DNA from: JAGNXB01 sp942490895
Lineage (GTDB): Bacteria; Bacteroidota; Bacteroidia; Chitinophagales; Saprospiraceae
Length of the DNA: 64,000 nucleotides
Assembly: GCA_942490895.1 (NCBI GenBank)
Contig: CALNZC010000052.1
Location: 186,001 to 250,000 of the forward strand
Reading direction: 5' to 3'
The translations under genes were made by a program, and so were the position numbers. This document shows, piece after piece, positions 38,041 to 47,084 of the stretch (positions within the stretch are counted from its first letter, which is position 1; every line of letters starts with the position of its first letter). The notes beneath the pieces are model-generated. The model was not told where the DNA came from and made no database searches. It was given only the letters and a program-made list of their open reading frames with translations.

Positions 38041-39303
38041 CTATTTTAAGGATTGAACGGCCTTGTCGATCGATGATGCCAGGGCCATATGATCCTGATT
38101 GGAGTTCTTCTTTCGGACATTCGACATCAACGCAACCATATAGGTCACGCCATCTGGATGTTCGACAATGGCAATGGAGTTCATAAAATTATCCACGTTG
38201 CCTTTATATTTTTCGCAGGTGTATCCTTCTTCAGGTGCACACTTATAGAGGCTTCCAGACTTGAAGTAAACAGCTGCCTTTTTTAGAGAAGGAGCATTGG
38301 CATATCGAATGCGTCGATCAGTCATGTAAAGCAATCGCTTGATCTCCAGACTGGATTCCGCATCAATGACCTTTCCGCGTTCCATGGCCACCAGAAATTT
38401 CATCAGCCCGTTCGGAGTGCCGATGCTTCCTCCTTTGGGTGGTATGTAGGCTGTACCTCCTCGGGTAAAGAGCTGACCAAGACGCCATTCATCTTCCGTG
38501 ATCCCCAATTTGCGAAGTGGCTCATGAACCACAGCATTGGCGATATCCGCCAGTTCAGATTTGGGAGTGCTTTTGAACCAGGCCTCCGCTTCGGCTTCCT
38601 GAAGATTCGGATATCGAGCCCCGAAGACACGCATCAAAATCGCCTCTCGCCAACAAACACTGGCTGCTCCATTATTACTAACAGAAAGCATGTGGTCCAA
38701 CCATTCATAAAGCAGAAAGGTATCGGGTGGTTTCAGCGTACGCTTGGTCAATTTTTTCGTTCCCAGATCAAAAAAAGGAACCGTATGCGAGTCGGTCATC
38801 GCCCAGGATCCACCGCGTACCATCTTGGTACACAACAGGTCCTGTCTGGCTTCAAAATCACCGGGATAGACCTTGGCCAGTTCCGTAAAGAAACCGGCAA
38901 CTACGGCGAGCTTACCTACACTGCCGGGTTGATACCCGCCCATCTCTTTTCGCTGTGCCAGACGAAAGGGCCGGCCTGGTGTAATGTCAAGCACGGAGAT
39001 GGAATAGTTCTCATTCAGGTTGGGAAAAAGACCATTGATCGCCTTCTGGAAACCTGGATCCGGGCTGGGCAATTCAGCCAGAACATCCCCTGCTTTTCCC
39101 ACTAAATTCAGACGAATGTCGTGGATGGATTTAGTTGCACCGGGGATAGGGGCCTTGCCCTGAATCTCACCTTCCTGGACCAGTTGGATGTACTTCAGCC
39201 GCTTGATATTGGTATACGCAAAACCGTCAATGGGATACGATATGGAAAGGGTGACGGGGAATACCAGCGCCACCAATAGAAGGATAAGTCCACGCTTAAT
39301 CAT
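38041..39303 (-). CDS. Second exported beta-lactamase-fold serine hydrolase
   Basis: A 420-residue protein with signal peptide (MIKRGLILLLVALVFPVTLS). Penicillin-recognising-enzyme motifs: SVGK (SxxK, S128/K131) in GGYQPGSVGKLAVV, SNN (209-211) in HMLSVSNNGAAS, and KSG (348-350) in VYFKSGSL. It has an extra N-terminal domain of about 90 residues compared with class A beta-lactamases, plus a cysteine pair in LYKCAPEEGYTC. The ATG at 39303 lies 8 bp inside the end of the upstream dikinase-like gene, so the two are coupled. A longer frame to 39477 overlaps that gene and lacks a signal peptide. The substrate is probably an envelope peptide or ester (inference). Confidence 0.82.
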   Translation of the reverse strand: MIKRGLILLLVALVFPVTLSISYPIDGFAYTNIKRLKYIQLVQEGEIQGKAPIPGATKSIHDIRLNLVGKAGDVLAELPSPDPGFQKAINGLFPNLNENYSISVLDITPGRPFRLAQRKEMGGYQPGSVGKLAVVAGFFTELAKVYPGDFEARQDLLCTKMVRGGSWAMTDSHTVPFFDLGTKKLTKRTLKPPDTFLLYEWLDHMLSVSNNGAASVCWREAILMRVFGARYPNLQEAEAEAWFKSTPKSELADIANAVVHEPLRKLGITEDEWRLGQLFTRGGTAYIPPKGGSIGTPNGLMKFLVAMERGKVIDAESSLEIKRLLYMTDRRIRYANAPSLKKAAVYFKSGSLYKCAPEEGYTCEKYKGNVDNFMNSIAIVEHPDGVTYMVALMSNVRKKNSNQDHMALASSIDKAVQSLK

Positions 39304-42202
39304 GTTTTGGCTTTGAGATCTGAAAAGGAATCTTCTTCGAAAGATCCGGATCTGGTGAAATGGATAATAAATATGCTGAGGCAGCTGCCTTTTTATTTTC
39401 GACAAAAGGTCTGACCTGAAACAACCAGATCTTACCTGCTTTGACCCCCAACTCAATGTCCAATGGACCAGTGGCATTCAATTTTGAACGCATTTGCGAA
39501 GCCATCTGATTCAATGCGGCCAGGTCTGCCTTCGTCAACAAGCGGTTGGATAGGTCGCAATTTGCTTTTTTCGTGCCACCACTGGACGGAATAGCAGTAT
39601 AAGTGGTCTCCCTGGACGGGGCCAGCAATTGCATGGTGGTATCATTGTCGATGAGCCAGGACTCCGCTGATTGACCATCTACAGCACCACCGACGCCCTT
39701 ACTGAACGCGATGGTGACCTGATCATCCCTACCTGTTGTCACCCCTTTAGTGATCATCACGCCTGATCGTTCTGCATCGACGCTCGGGATGATCAGGATG
39801 GAAGGATAGACATTCTCCGGATCAAGCAGATACCGTTGCCGCCAGCGATAACTGCGTTCGGAATATGGTGACGCCCAGACATCTCGGATACCCTGCATGA
39901 TCTTGTCTTCATCCAGGACATTAAACAGGGTCAGGTTTAGTCCTGCACCCGTGAAATCCTTGAGATCCTCCATATTGGTGTCACTTCGGACAAATACCGG
40001 AACCTTACCCAAAGGCCCACCGAGGACTTGAGTAAACTGTTCGCGGAGGCTCTGTTGAACTCCAGGTAAGAAGGGCATGGACTTGATCGCGATTCGCAAT
40101 AGAGCTAACTGATCCAGGACCATCTTCTCCACTTGTTCATCTGAGGCACCTCCTTTGCGCATATTCTCGGCCCTGCGAAAGATGCCGGTCAAAAAGGACC
40201 AGTAACTCTCATTCGCACCGGGTATGAGCTGATCCATATGGTCTCGAAACAAGCCAAATGGCAAGACCAGCCCTTCGACCACATGATCGGGAAAGAGGTG
40301 TTTCAATTCACCAAGGTTAGCTGCTTTGGGGCCGCACCAGATACCGGAATGGATGGCGCGTGTCTCTCTTAGATCAACGACAGTTCTGACTGTCAGATCC
40401 ATGTCTTCAACAGGCACTCGGATCAACTCTTCACTCCGTACCTTTTGCGTGAATAATTCTGCTTCTTCGGGAGTCATTTCTGCTGCCGGTTTCAAAATAA
40501 CCGTCCCTGTGTTGGACACGGCATAAAATACTTTCTGTCCATTAAAGGCCAGGAGGTCTTGCAGATCACGGGCATTGAGTACAGCATTGGGTATGCCCAG
40601 ATTCCGAGCCAGCAACTGTACATGCGAAACCAGGTTGCCTTCCGTCACAGTGGCGATCCCGGCGATAGGTTTCAGATCGGCGGGGGGATGATGGAAGACA
40701 TAGATCTTGTCGGCAGAGACATCCAGATCTTCGGACTGATCATCGATAACCACCAGTTCACCCAGGGCGTATCCCGGGTTTAGCCCACGAAGTCCATTGG
40801 TCCCCGGTATGCCCATCACTTGATTCGCCATACCTGCTGCTTCTGCATATTGACTGGCCAGGGCACTGACCTCCTGACCCAAAGGCAAGAGAACAGATGA
40901 GCGAACCACATCGTCGGGATATCCGTTAGCCAGAGGCTCAAATTCTGCGTATTGCTTGACTACCGCCCCATAGGTCGCCCGAACCATTCCTGTCCCCCAC
41001 TCTACAGCGGCCTGGGATTGACGAGTGAATTGTTTAAATTGATCAAGTGTGATCTCCTGACTCGTGTCGATCACCAGAGATTCGGCTACCATCTCCCATT
41101 CCCACAACTCCAGAAATCCGGTTGCCGCCGCTACCTGATTCAGGCAGCGCACTTTAGTAAATTGTTCTTGTAGCGTCTGGGGGCGCCATCCACTTGCGGC
41201 CTGGAGAAAAGCTTCTTCCAGCTTGATACTGAGGTCCAAACAAGCGGCCCTCGATTTGGAGCCGATGGCCTCTGTCATTTGTATCCGAAGGGTCAACAGG
41301 ATGTCGGCTAGTAAGAGGCTCTGCCGTTGCGCAGATGTTTCCTTCGGGTAAGCGCTTAGAAAGCGATCCAGATCCTCCCGCAAGCGGGAGTCTTTCGGCA
41401 TCTGAGATTTATATTTTGACAGATCCGCAACACTGAGTGGCTTGTACCGCACCTCCAGATCAGCGATCAGCTGATCGAACAAGTCCGATACATAAGGGAT
41501 CATTCTGCTTTTGTTTTTGCTGTAAAACCCACGTGTCTTTCCCAAATCAGAGACATCCGGTTGTCCATGGATCTTGACCCGCAGATCCATAAAGGACGGA
41601 AAGGTATCTGCAATGGCCTTGGATGCTGCCCGGATTCGTTGGGCTATATTATCATCGGCGGCATGGGGAATGTCCCGGGCGGACTGACGGATGAGAAAAA
41701 ACTGATCTTTTACAGCTTGATCATCCTTGAACAACCACTGGTAAAACGTAATACCCCAACTGGATTCGTCTTCTTCCTGGATTGCGCCTCTATAATAACG
41801 GGCTCGTCGCAACAACCACCCATTGTCAGCTTCTTTGAGAAAATTGGCCAGTTGATACTGTTTGATCCGACTATGTCCCTGAGTAGCATCCCAAAAAGGT
41901 GCATATTCCGATCCTGCCAGGATCTGGATCAAATAGACCTGATTGGTCTTCCCCAGGGAAACCACTTCATCCCGATAGCGAGCATGCTGGACACCATTCT
42001 TTTCCGGACACGGATCCCGGGCAGCACGGGTCGATCCATCCGGGCAAAACCAACGGATATCTTTGAACGGGCCCCGAGGCTCCTTCTTCCAGGATTGGAT
42101 CAGCGCCTGGATTTCGACTGGTGATTTGGCCTTTGACTGAGCCATGAGCGCTGAGCTCCCACAGAAAAACAGGAGTAGGAGTAGGGGACGGATACGGACC
42201 AT
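39296..42202 (-). CDS. Exported dikinase-like protein (PEP-utiliser mobile domain then PPDK ATP-grasp)
   Basis: A 968-residue protein with signal peptide MVRIRPLLLLLFFCGSSALM (ends AQ). Residues 25-480 are helical and unassigned. Residues about 485-575 form a phosphohistidine (mobile) domain with TEGNLVSHVQLLARNLG, H527 being the phosphocarrier. Residues 621-936 are a PPDK-type ATP-grasp domain: GPKAANLGELKHLF, VRSDTNMEDLKDFTGAG, VWASPYSERSYRWRQRY, ERSGVMITKG, GPLDIELGVKAGKIWLFQVR. Mobile domain first and nucleotide domain last is the order of alpha-glucan water dikinase, not of PEP synthase, and SHVxxxARN also recalls the former. Overlaps the downstream hydrolase gene by 8 bp. The substrate is unknown. 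Confidence 0.8.
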   Translation of the reverse strand: MVRIRPLLLLLFFCGSSALMAQSKAKSPVEIQALIQSWKKEPRGPFKDIRWFCPDGSTRAARDPCPEKNGVQHARYRDEVVSLGKTNQVYLIQILAGSEYAPFWDATQGHSRIKQYQLANFLKEADNGWLLRRARYYRGAIQEEDESSWGITFYQWLFKDDQAVKDQFFLIRQSARDIPHAADDNIAQRIRAASKAIADTFPSFMDLRVKIHGQPDVSDLGKTRGFYSKNKSRMIPYVSDLFDQLIADLEVRYKPLSVADLSKYKSQMPKDSRLREDLDRFLSAYPKETSAQRQSLLLADILLTLRIQMTEAIGSKSRAACLDLSIKLEEAFLQAASGWRPQTLQEQFTKVRCLNQVAAATGFLELWEWEMVAESLVIDTSQEITLDQFKQFTRQSQAAVEWGTGMVRATYGAVVKQYAEFEPLANGYPDDVVRSSVLLPLGQEVSALASQYAEAAGMANQVMGIPGTNGLRGLNPGYALGELVVIDDQSEDLDVSADKIYVFHHPPADLKPIAGIATVTEGNLVSHVQLLARNLGIPNAVLNARDLQDLLAFNGQKVFYAVSNTGTVILKPAAEMTPEEAELFTQKVRSEELIRVPVEDMDLTVRTVVDLRETRAIHSGIWCGPKAANLGELKHLFPDHVVEGLVLPFGLFRDHMDQLIPGANESYWSFLTGIFRRAENMRKGGASDEQVEKMVLDQLALLRIAIKSMPFLPGVQQSLREQFTQVLGGPLGKVPVFVRSDTNMEDLKDFTGAGLNLTLFNVLDEDKIMQGIRDVWASPYSERSYRWRQRYLLDPENVYPSILIIPSVDAERSGVMITKGVTTGRDDQVTIAFSKGVGGAVDGQSAESWLIDNDTTMQLLAPSRETTYTAIPSSGGTKKANCDLSNRLLTKADLAALNQMASQMRSKLNATGPLDIELGVKAGKIWLFQVRPFVENKKAAASAYLLSISPDPDLSKKIPFQISKPKHD

Positions 42203-42342
42203 ATAAGCAGGGGTGATGAATGGGACGCTGGAAGCAACCAGCACTATACTTTAAAACACAAAACCAACAGGCCTAGTTCAACTGAAGGTACGGAATCCCT
42301 TACATCACTGGCATTTTACTGCCACTTGGATCATGGGGGGGG

Positions 42343-43263
42343 CTAGCCCTCGGCCACAACAGCCCGAATGCCCGTTTGAGGGTCAGTGGGGGCCCACCCA
42401 AAAGTCGCCTCGAACTTACTGCTATCGAAGATGTAATCCCGCTCGTATTGATAGTTCATCTCCTTGACCTCCCTCATCATAGGGGAAAACAATCCGGCCA
42501 GTGAAAGGACAAAACGGGGTATGATGATGGATTTGGGCGGCACACCCAATTCTTTAGCGATCAAATGCAGCCAGTCTTTCCCGGTCAACCGTTCCTTTGT
42601 AGTGGGCAGGTTCCAGGTCTGGTTAAATGCGGAAGGGGTATTGCCCAGTTGGGCGGTGGCCCGGGCGGCATCCGGGGTATAGGTGTACGTATGCACGTAC
42701 TGTGGTGAGGCCAGGAAGTTGGCTCGCTTTCCCTTTTTCAGTGGTTTGAGGACTGTTTCCTGAAGGACACTATTGCTGACTCCAGGACCATAGAAATCCG
42801 CGCATCGGGCGATAATGGCTTCCACCTCACCATTCTGGACGGCATCGTCAATCATGTGAATCAGCTGGGCTCTGACAAAGCCCTTTTTACTGGACGGGCG
42901 GATGGGCGATTCTTCGGTCAGGTGCCCGATATGTTCTCGATCAATCATATAAATATTATCGAAGAAGACCAGTTTGGCCCCGTGACGATGACAGGCGGTC
43001 AGGACGTTATTCATCACTACAGGCCATTGCTGCTGCCAAACCTGAAACTCATATTTCAAACCGACGACCAGGTAGACCACCTCTGATCCGGCGATGGCTC
43101 GATCCGTTTCTTCAGGCGACAGTAAATCGGCGGCCATCAACTCATCCGTTTCATTTACTTTTTCGGGGTGGCGGCTGACCAGGCGAATATCCTTGGTATA
43201 AGTTTTCAAGGCTATTGCCAGATCTTTCCCGATCGCCCCTCCTGCTCCAAGTATAGTTTGCAT
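42343..43263 (-). CDS. NAD-dependent epimerase/SDR-family protein
   Basis: A 306-residue cytosolic protein of the extended short-chain dehydrogenase/NmrA-like group. The N-terminal MQTILGAGGAIGKDLAIAL gives the GxGGxIG dinucleotide-binding loop. AADLLSPEET and VVYLVVGLKY follow, as in NAD(P)-binding epimerases. KLVFFDNIYMIDRE and ARCADFYGPGV are the active-site region and substrate strand; the usual YxxxK pair is not obvious (SSKKGFVRAQ stands there), so it may be a non-catalytic or atypical member. The C-terminal part (NYQYERDYIFDSSKFEATFG) is the typical lid. Single gene, substrate unknown. Confidence 0.8.
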   Translation of the reverse strand: MQTILGAGGAIGKDLAIALKTYTKDIRLVSRHPEKVNETDELMAADLLSPEETDRAIAGSEVVYLVVGLKYEFQVWQQQWPVVMNNVLTACHRHGAKLVFFDNIYMIDREHIGHLTEESPIRPSSKKGFVRAQLIHMIDDAVQNGEVEAIIARCADFYGPGVSNSVLQETVLKPLKKGKRANFLASPQYVHTYTYTPDAARATAQLGNTPSAFNQTWNLPTTKERLTGKDWLHLIAKELGVPPKSIIIPRFVLSLAGLFSPMMREVKEMNYQYERDYIFDSSKFEATFGWAPTDPQTGIRAVVAEG

Positions 43264-43403
43264 AATGATGATTTGTCACAAAGAAAACGGATGTCACCTC
43301 ACCAGGTGAATGCTTTCGAAGAACGCCCCTATTGGATCGATCAACATCATCGATTTGTGTTCTCAACAAGCCAGCAGCGTCAGGACGCTTATCTTGGGGC
43401 CTC

Positions 43404-43958
43404 ATGAGTCAACCCCACGATCAATGGATCGCTCAGACCCGGACCTGGATCCGGGAGGTAGTGATCGGTTTACAATTCTGTCCTTTTGCTGCACAACCTT
43501 ACCAACAGGAAAAGATCCGATATGTCATAGTCGACCCTGCTCCCCTTCAGGTTGTCTTAGAGGCTGTGATCCAGGAAGCCTACCATCTGGATGAGCAACC
43601 AGAAACGGAGACCACCCTGCTCATCCTCCCTGGAGTTTATGCGGATTTTATGGACTATCTGGATATGCTGAGTCTTTGCGAGCAGCTCCTGATCGACCAG
43701 GGGTATGAAGGGGTTTATCAGATTGCCAGTTTCCATCCACTCTACCAGTTTGCCGATACCAACCTTGACGATCCTGCCAATTATACCAATCGATCTCCTC
43801 ATCCCATGCTCCACCTTATTCGGGAGGACAGCATTACCCAAGTACTGGAACATTACCCTGATCCAGAATTGATCCCGGAACGGAATCGCGCTACTGCGCG
43901 TAAAAAGGGACTGGTGGCGATGATGGCGCTGAGAGAGGCTTGTATGCGGGATGAATGA
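43404..43958 (+). CDS. DUF1415 family protein
   Basis: A 184-residue cytosolic protein, matching DUF1415 in length and motifs: the N-terminal WIREVVIGLQFCPFAAQPY, the central TTLLILPGVYADFMDYLDML, and EGVYQIASFHPLYQFADTN with DDPANYTNRSPHPMLHLIRE. All are characteristic of this family, whose function is not known. The ATG at 43404 is directly before the conserved region; an in-frame start at 43332 adds poorly coded residues. It diverges from the epimerase-like gene at 43263. Confidence 0.9.
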   Translation: MSQPHDQWIAQTRTWIREVVIGLQFCPFAAQPYQQEKIRYVIVDPAPLQVVLEAVIQEAYHLDEQPETETTLLILPGVYADFMDYLDMLSLCEQLLIDQGYEGVYQIASFHPLYQFADTNLDDPANYTNRSPHPMLHLIREDSITQVLEHYPDPELIPERNRATARKKGLVAMMALREACMRDE

Positions 43959-44139
43959 ATTTGGAAGGGAGAGTGTTAATTCGGTATTGGGGTATTCCGG
44001 GGAATGGAATGAATACGGAGTTCAGTATTTGGTGTTCGGCATTCGGTCCTACAAGCCAACGCCGACTTCAATGGAAGGAGGGTTATTTCGTGATTGTGTG
44101 ATGTGGTTATTGAACTTGAACCCATCAACGAATAAACAT

Positions 44140-45237
44140 TCATTGCCCACCATCAATTCTCGTATTATTTATTGGTGCCTTTTTACTAATGATCTCCCCT
44201 GTACTCAATATCCGAATTTCAACACGTCGATTTAATTCCTGTTGACGTGCTGTAGTGGCATTGGGAAAACGCATTTCCCAATTCCCGTAAGCTTGATAAG
44301 TCAATCGATGGGCTAAAACCCCTCGTTGGATGAGATCATCATAAATTAACCGGGCACGACGCATCGACAGGTCGAAGCTTTCGGAAGTCGAATCTACGGG
44401 AGGGCTCCAGGGCACATTCACGTGGCCGGCGATCTCTACCATAATGGTTGGATTGATCATCATAAACTGATAGAGGACCGGCAGTTCAGGTTCTGAGTTG
44501 GCAAGCAATATGGCCTTCCCTCCGTAGAAATAAAGGTTTTGAATATCGGCTCGAGCTCCAGAGACGATCGGCTTGATCCGAATATCCAGTGGTGGGAGAC
44601 CGGGTATGGCCCGTAACATTTGAGAGCTGAAAAAATGACCCTGCCGACGGACATCCACCCGAACCACTTCGCCTGCGGGCAACTCATAACTGAACCTTCC
44701 ATCCTGGTCACTTCGAGTAGAATCCTCCCATTCTCTGGCGAGAATATGCACGGTTGCCTGTAGTGCTTGCCCGGTACTATCATCCAGGATCTGTCCCTGG
44801 ATACGTGTCAGCACACGACGTTTCAACAGGGTAATCGTCGCCCTTCGGTTTTTCTGGCGGCCTTCCTCGGTTTCGTTCGAGGCAGACGGATCTTGTTCAC
44901 CTGCTGCGGTTTTTCGGAGAAAGCCAGCTGGCCATTTCTGTTTTTGCAAGAAGGTTGCGATGGACTTGGCCCTGCGCTGGGCCAGGTTCTGATTGGCCTG
45001 ATTGGAGCCGATCGAATCTGTATGTGCAACGATGTCGATCCATCGGGCAGGGGTTGAACTCTCTTCCTGGATCAAAGACAGGAGGGAGTCCTTCGCAACA
45101 GGTGTCAATTGATCCTTTCCAAAATCAAAAAATACGGTCACTACACGTGTAGCAATCAGTGTATCATAGGGCACTTGTGCCTGTAACTGGATCGATGACA
45201 AAAGGCAAATCAGTGCCCCATAGCCCCATAACTGCAT
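44140..45237 (-). CDS. OmpA-family protein with two OmpA-like domains
   Basis: A 365-residue exported protein (signal peptide ending SIQLQAQ). Residues about 30-145 are an OmpA/MotB-like peptidoglycan-binding domain (FFDFGKDQLTPVAKDSL, HTDSIGSNQANQNLAQRRAK, NRRATITL). Residues 150-235 are a carboxypeptidase-regulatory-like beta domain (GQILDDSTGQALQATVHILA). Residues 245-350 repeat an OmpA-like domain (FYGGKAILLANSEPELPVLY, RARLIYDDLIQRGVLAHRLT, NRRVEIRIL), where the usual GHTD is changed to AGHVNV. Likely tethers the outer membrane to peptidoglycan. ATG 45237 selected for the signal peptide. Confidence 0.85.
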   Translation of the reverse strand: MQLWGYGALICLLSSIQLQAQVPYDTLIATRVVTVFFDFGKDQLTPVAKDSLLSLIQEESSTPARWIDIVAHTDSIGSNQANQNLAQRRAKSIATFLQKQKWPAGFLRKTAAGEQDPSASNETEEGRQKNRRATITLLKRRVLTRIQGQILDDSTGQALQATVHILAREWEDSTRSDQDGRFSYELPAGEVVRVDVRRQGHFFSSQMLRAIPGLPPLDIRIKPIVSGARADIQNLYFYGGKAILLANSEPELPVLYQFMMINPTIMVEIAGHVNVPWSPPVDSTSESFDLSMRRARLIYDDLIQRGVLAHRLTYQAYGNWEMRFPNATTARQQELNRRVEIRILSTGEIISKKAPINNTRIDGGQ

Positions 45238-45334
45238 AACCCACCTGTTTGAGGTGTAACGTAAAGGCAAAGAGATATGGTATATCAGGAGAGAGCGGAG
45301 GGCAGACAATGGATGCCTCCCTCCGCTCCGGGAA

Positions 45335-45742
45335 TTAGTTGATCCGGGAAGCGACCCATCCGATCACACCACCGGCCAGTGCACCCACTACGACGTTTCC
45401 GATCACATCATACAAGGATAACTCCATGGTCATAAATGGAAATGAAGCCCACATCCAGGCATCATACCAAATAACGACTAACAAGTTGACCCAGGCTGCG
45501 GTGATCAAACCACTTTTGAAATTCATTTTCCCTAATCGAATGATCAATATGGCGAGCAACAAACTCAAGGCGAGTTGTGCAATGATCATGGGGGCAAAGG
45601 CGGGCTCCATATTGCCGCAGTCACCTATGGCAGTTTGCCATTTTTCCATTTGGCCTTTGAGGATCATCCCAAAAAGGACCCAGCCAGAAAGAAACATGGT
45701 GACAAATCCGGCCAGGGTTGAGAGGATCACTTTCTTTTCCAT
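45335..45742 (-). CDS. Small integral membrane protein
   Basis: A 135-residue inner-membrane protein with four hydrophobic helices (ILSTLAGFVTMFLSGWVLFG, MIIAQLALSLLLAILIIRLG, GLITAAWVNLLVVIWYDAWM, YDVIGNVVVGALAGGVIGWV). The glycine-rich last helix and the MEKKVILSTLAGFV start are typical of a Bacteroidota family of unknown function. The ATG at 45742 fits better than 45805, whose extra residues are polar and repeat-like. It lies about 100 bp upstream of the OmpA-family gene on the same strand. Confidence 0.7.
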   Translation of the reverse strand: MEKKVILSTLAGFVTMFLSGWVLFGMILKGQMEKWQTAIGDCGNMEPAFAPMIIAQLALSLLLAILIIRLGKMNFKSGLITAAWVNLLVVIWYDAWMWASFPFMTMELSLYDVIGNVVVGALAGGVIGWVASRIN

Positions 45743-45957
45743 AATACGGTTGGTTTGAATTGGTGACAAAGAGTTGGTCTGCTGACCTTTTACTATGCCT
45801 TCCAATCACAACCGCATTTTCGAAATCACCATAGAAAAGCCTCGCAGGCAAGAAAATTACAACACAAAGCACTTATTCAGTGCTATTGATGAAAATTTTA
45901 TTTCAATCTACCTGTCTTTGACAACGGGCCAGGAGAACAACCATCTGAGGGTAACAC

Positions 45958-45994
45958 ACAAAAAAGCGGCAAGATCATGATGATCTTGCCGCTT
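45958..45994 (-). terminator. Rho-independent terminator of the Cys-rich lipoprotein gene
   Basis: AAGCGGCAAGATCA (45964-45977) pairs with TGATCTTGCCGCTT (45981-45994), a 14-bp perfect stem with a 3-base loop. On the minus strand it continues into a T-run (TTTTTTGTG). It lies 30 bp after the stop of the minus-strand gene ending at 46024. Confidence 0.85.
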
Positions 45995-46023
45995 CAAAAT
46001 TCGTTTACGCCAGGCGTATCTCC

Positions 46024-46503
46024 CTAGTTGTGGTAGGTGCCATTATGGGCCAGAGCCGTGCCACATGTCGCACAAGCACCAGCACCGGCGGCGCCACCTG
46101 CACAACCTTTCGGGCAGGAATAGTGCCAGACGCCTTTGGCATTCTGAGCAGGCTCTGCAGCTTGGGGATTCGGTGTTTGTGGTGCTCCAGCACCCTGCAA
46201 GTGGTATGCATCGTTATGGACATAATCTGCGCCACAAGTGGCACATTTTCCTCCCGCATCTCCTCCACTACCCGCACAGCTGTTCGGGCAATAGTAATGC
46301 TGTTTGGAACCAACTGTGCCCGTAGCAGGTTGTGCTGCCGGAGCAGGGTTGCCGACCTCAGTACCCGTAACAGAGATGGGATTTTCACCATCACCAGTCA
46401 TGGTGGATACTTCTGGAGTTGCCTCTTCAGGGGCTGTTTCATTCGCGCAGGCAGTGAACAAGAATGGGATCAATGCCAATAAAAAGATCTTCAAGATATT
46501 CAT
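46024..46503 (-). CDS. Lipoprotein with duplicated Cys-rich (zinc-ribbon-like) motif
   Basis: A 159-residue lipoprotein: the signal peptide MNILKIFLLALIPFLFTAC is followed by a Glu/Thr/Pro/Ala linker. Then come two copies of a 35-residue motif: YYCPNSCAGSGGDAGGKCATCG ADYVHNDAYH and WHYSCPKGCAGG AAGAGACATCG TALAHNGTYH. Each has CxxxC, a Gly/Ala loop, then CxxCG and terminal histidines, like heavy-metal-binding or rubredoxin-type ribbons. Metal binding is inferred. Such proteins are common in Bacteroidota but not functionally assigned. A strong terminator lies directly after the gene. Confidence 0.75.
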   Translation of the reverse strand: MNILKIFLLALIPFLFTACANETAPEEATPEVSTMTGDGENPISVTGTEVGNPAPAAQPATGTVGSKQHYYCPNSCAGSGGDAGGKCATCGADYVHNDAYHLQGAGAPQTPNPQAAEPAQNAKGVWHYSCPKGCAGGAAGAGACATCGTALAHNGTYHN

Positions 46504-46626
46504 AGAGTACTAGATAGATGTGTTCGCAATATTCAAAGATAACAAGACCGAATCGATTGAGTTCAATCAACACACACTTGTGCAATTCTCAGGCCAATTT
46601 TCAGGGGTTCAACCTCACCACTGAAT

Positions 46627-47001
46627 CTATTTCCGTTTCAAATCCACAGTGAGGAAGAACATTTCTAACGAAATATGATTGCAATCATTGCGGGCGATGT
46701 AAAATTCGGATTCCAGGGAGGTGCTCTGGTTTTGTGCACTGAGGAGCAGGTAGTCGCCTGGAACGATCATCCAGGTCTTCTGGTCGAGCACCATTCCATT
46801 GACCTCCCCATCGATCAATAGATCATTCGGGTCGATCAAGGTGCCATCTGCCTGAAAAACGACGGTGCCGGATTCGCTGTCGACCTTCCAGGTCCCCACA
46901 ACATTATCACCCACGGGAGGCGCTTCACAATCATCTTTTCTGCAGGAGGACACCAATAAGAGGACAGGAATCAACAGAATCAAACCAATACGAAACTTCA
47001 T
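46627..47001 (-). CDS. Small lipocalin-like lipoprotein
   Basis: A 124-residue lipoprotein (MKFRIGLILLIPVLLLVSSC, lipobox cysteine at 20). The mature part begins RKDDCEAPPVGDNVVGTWKV and continues with SGTVVFQADGTL, the opening strands of the lipocalin-like domain often found in Bacteroidota lipoproteins. The frame extends to 47193, but the extra part consists of the interspersed repeat block (47085 onward) and is not accepted. Function unknown. Confidence 0.75.
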   Translation of the reverse strand: MKFRIGLILLIPVLLLVSSCRKDDCEAPPVGDNVVGTWKVDSESGTVVFQADGTLIDPNDLLIDGEVNGMVLDQKTWMIVPGDYLLLSAQNQSTSLESEFYIARNDCNHISLEMFFLTVDLKRK

Positions 47002-47084
47002 GAGGCTGCTTTTGTCGAAGGTACAACCCCAATTAGATACGAAGGTGGGGTGTGAAATGAGAAAAGCGGAAGGGACTTTGTGAC

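Noticed and set aside
34193..39303. Antibiotic-resistance beta-lactamases
   Set aside because: Both proteins have the general SxxK/SNN/KSG fold motifs, but neither shows a convincing omega-loop glutamate of class A enzymes; calling them lactamases would go beyond the sequence.
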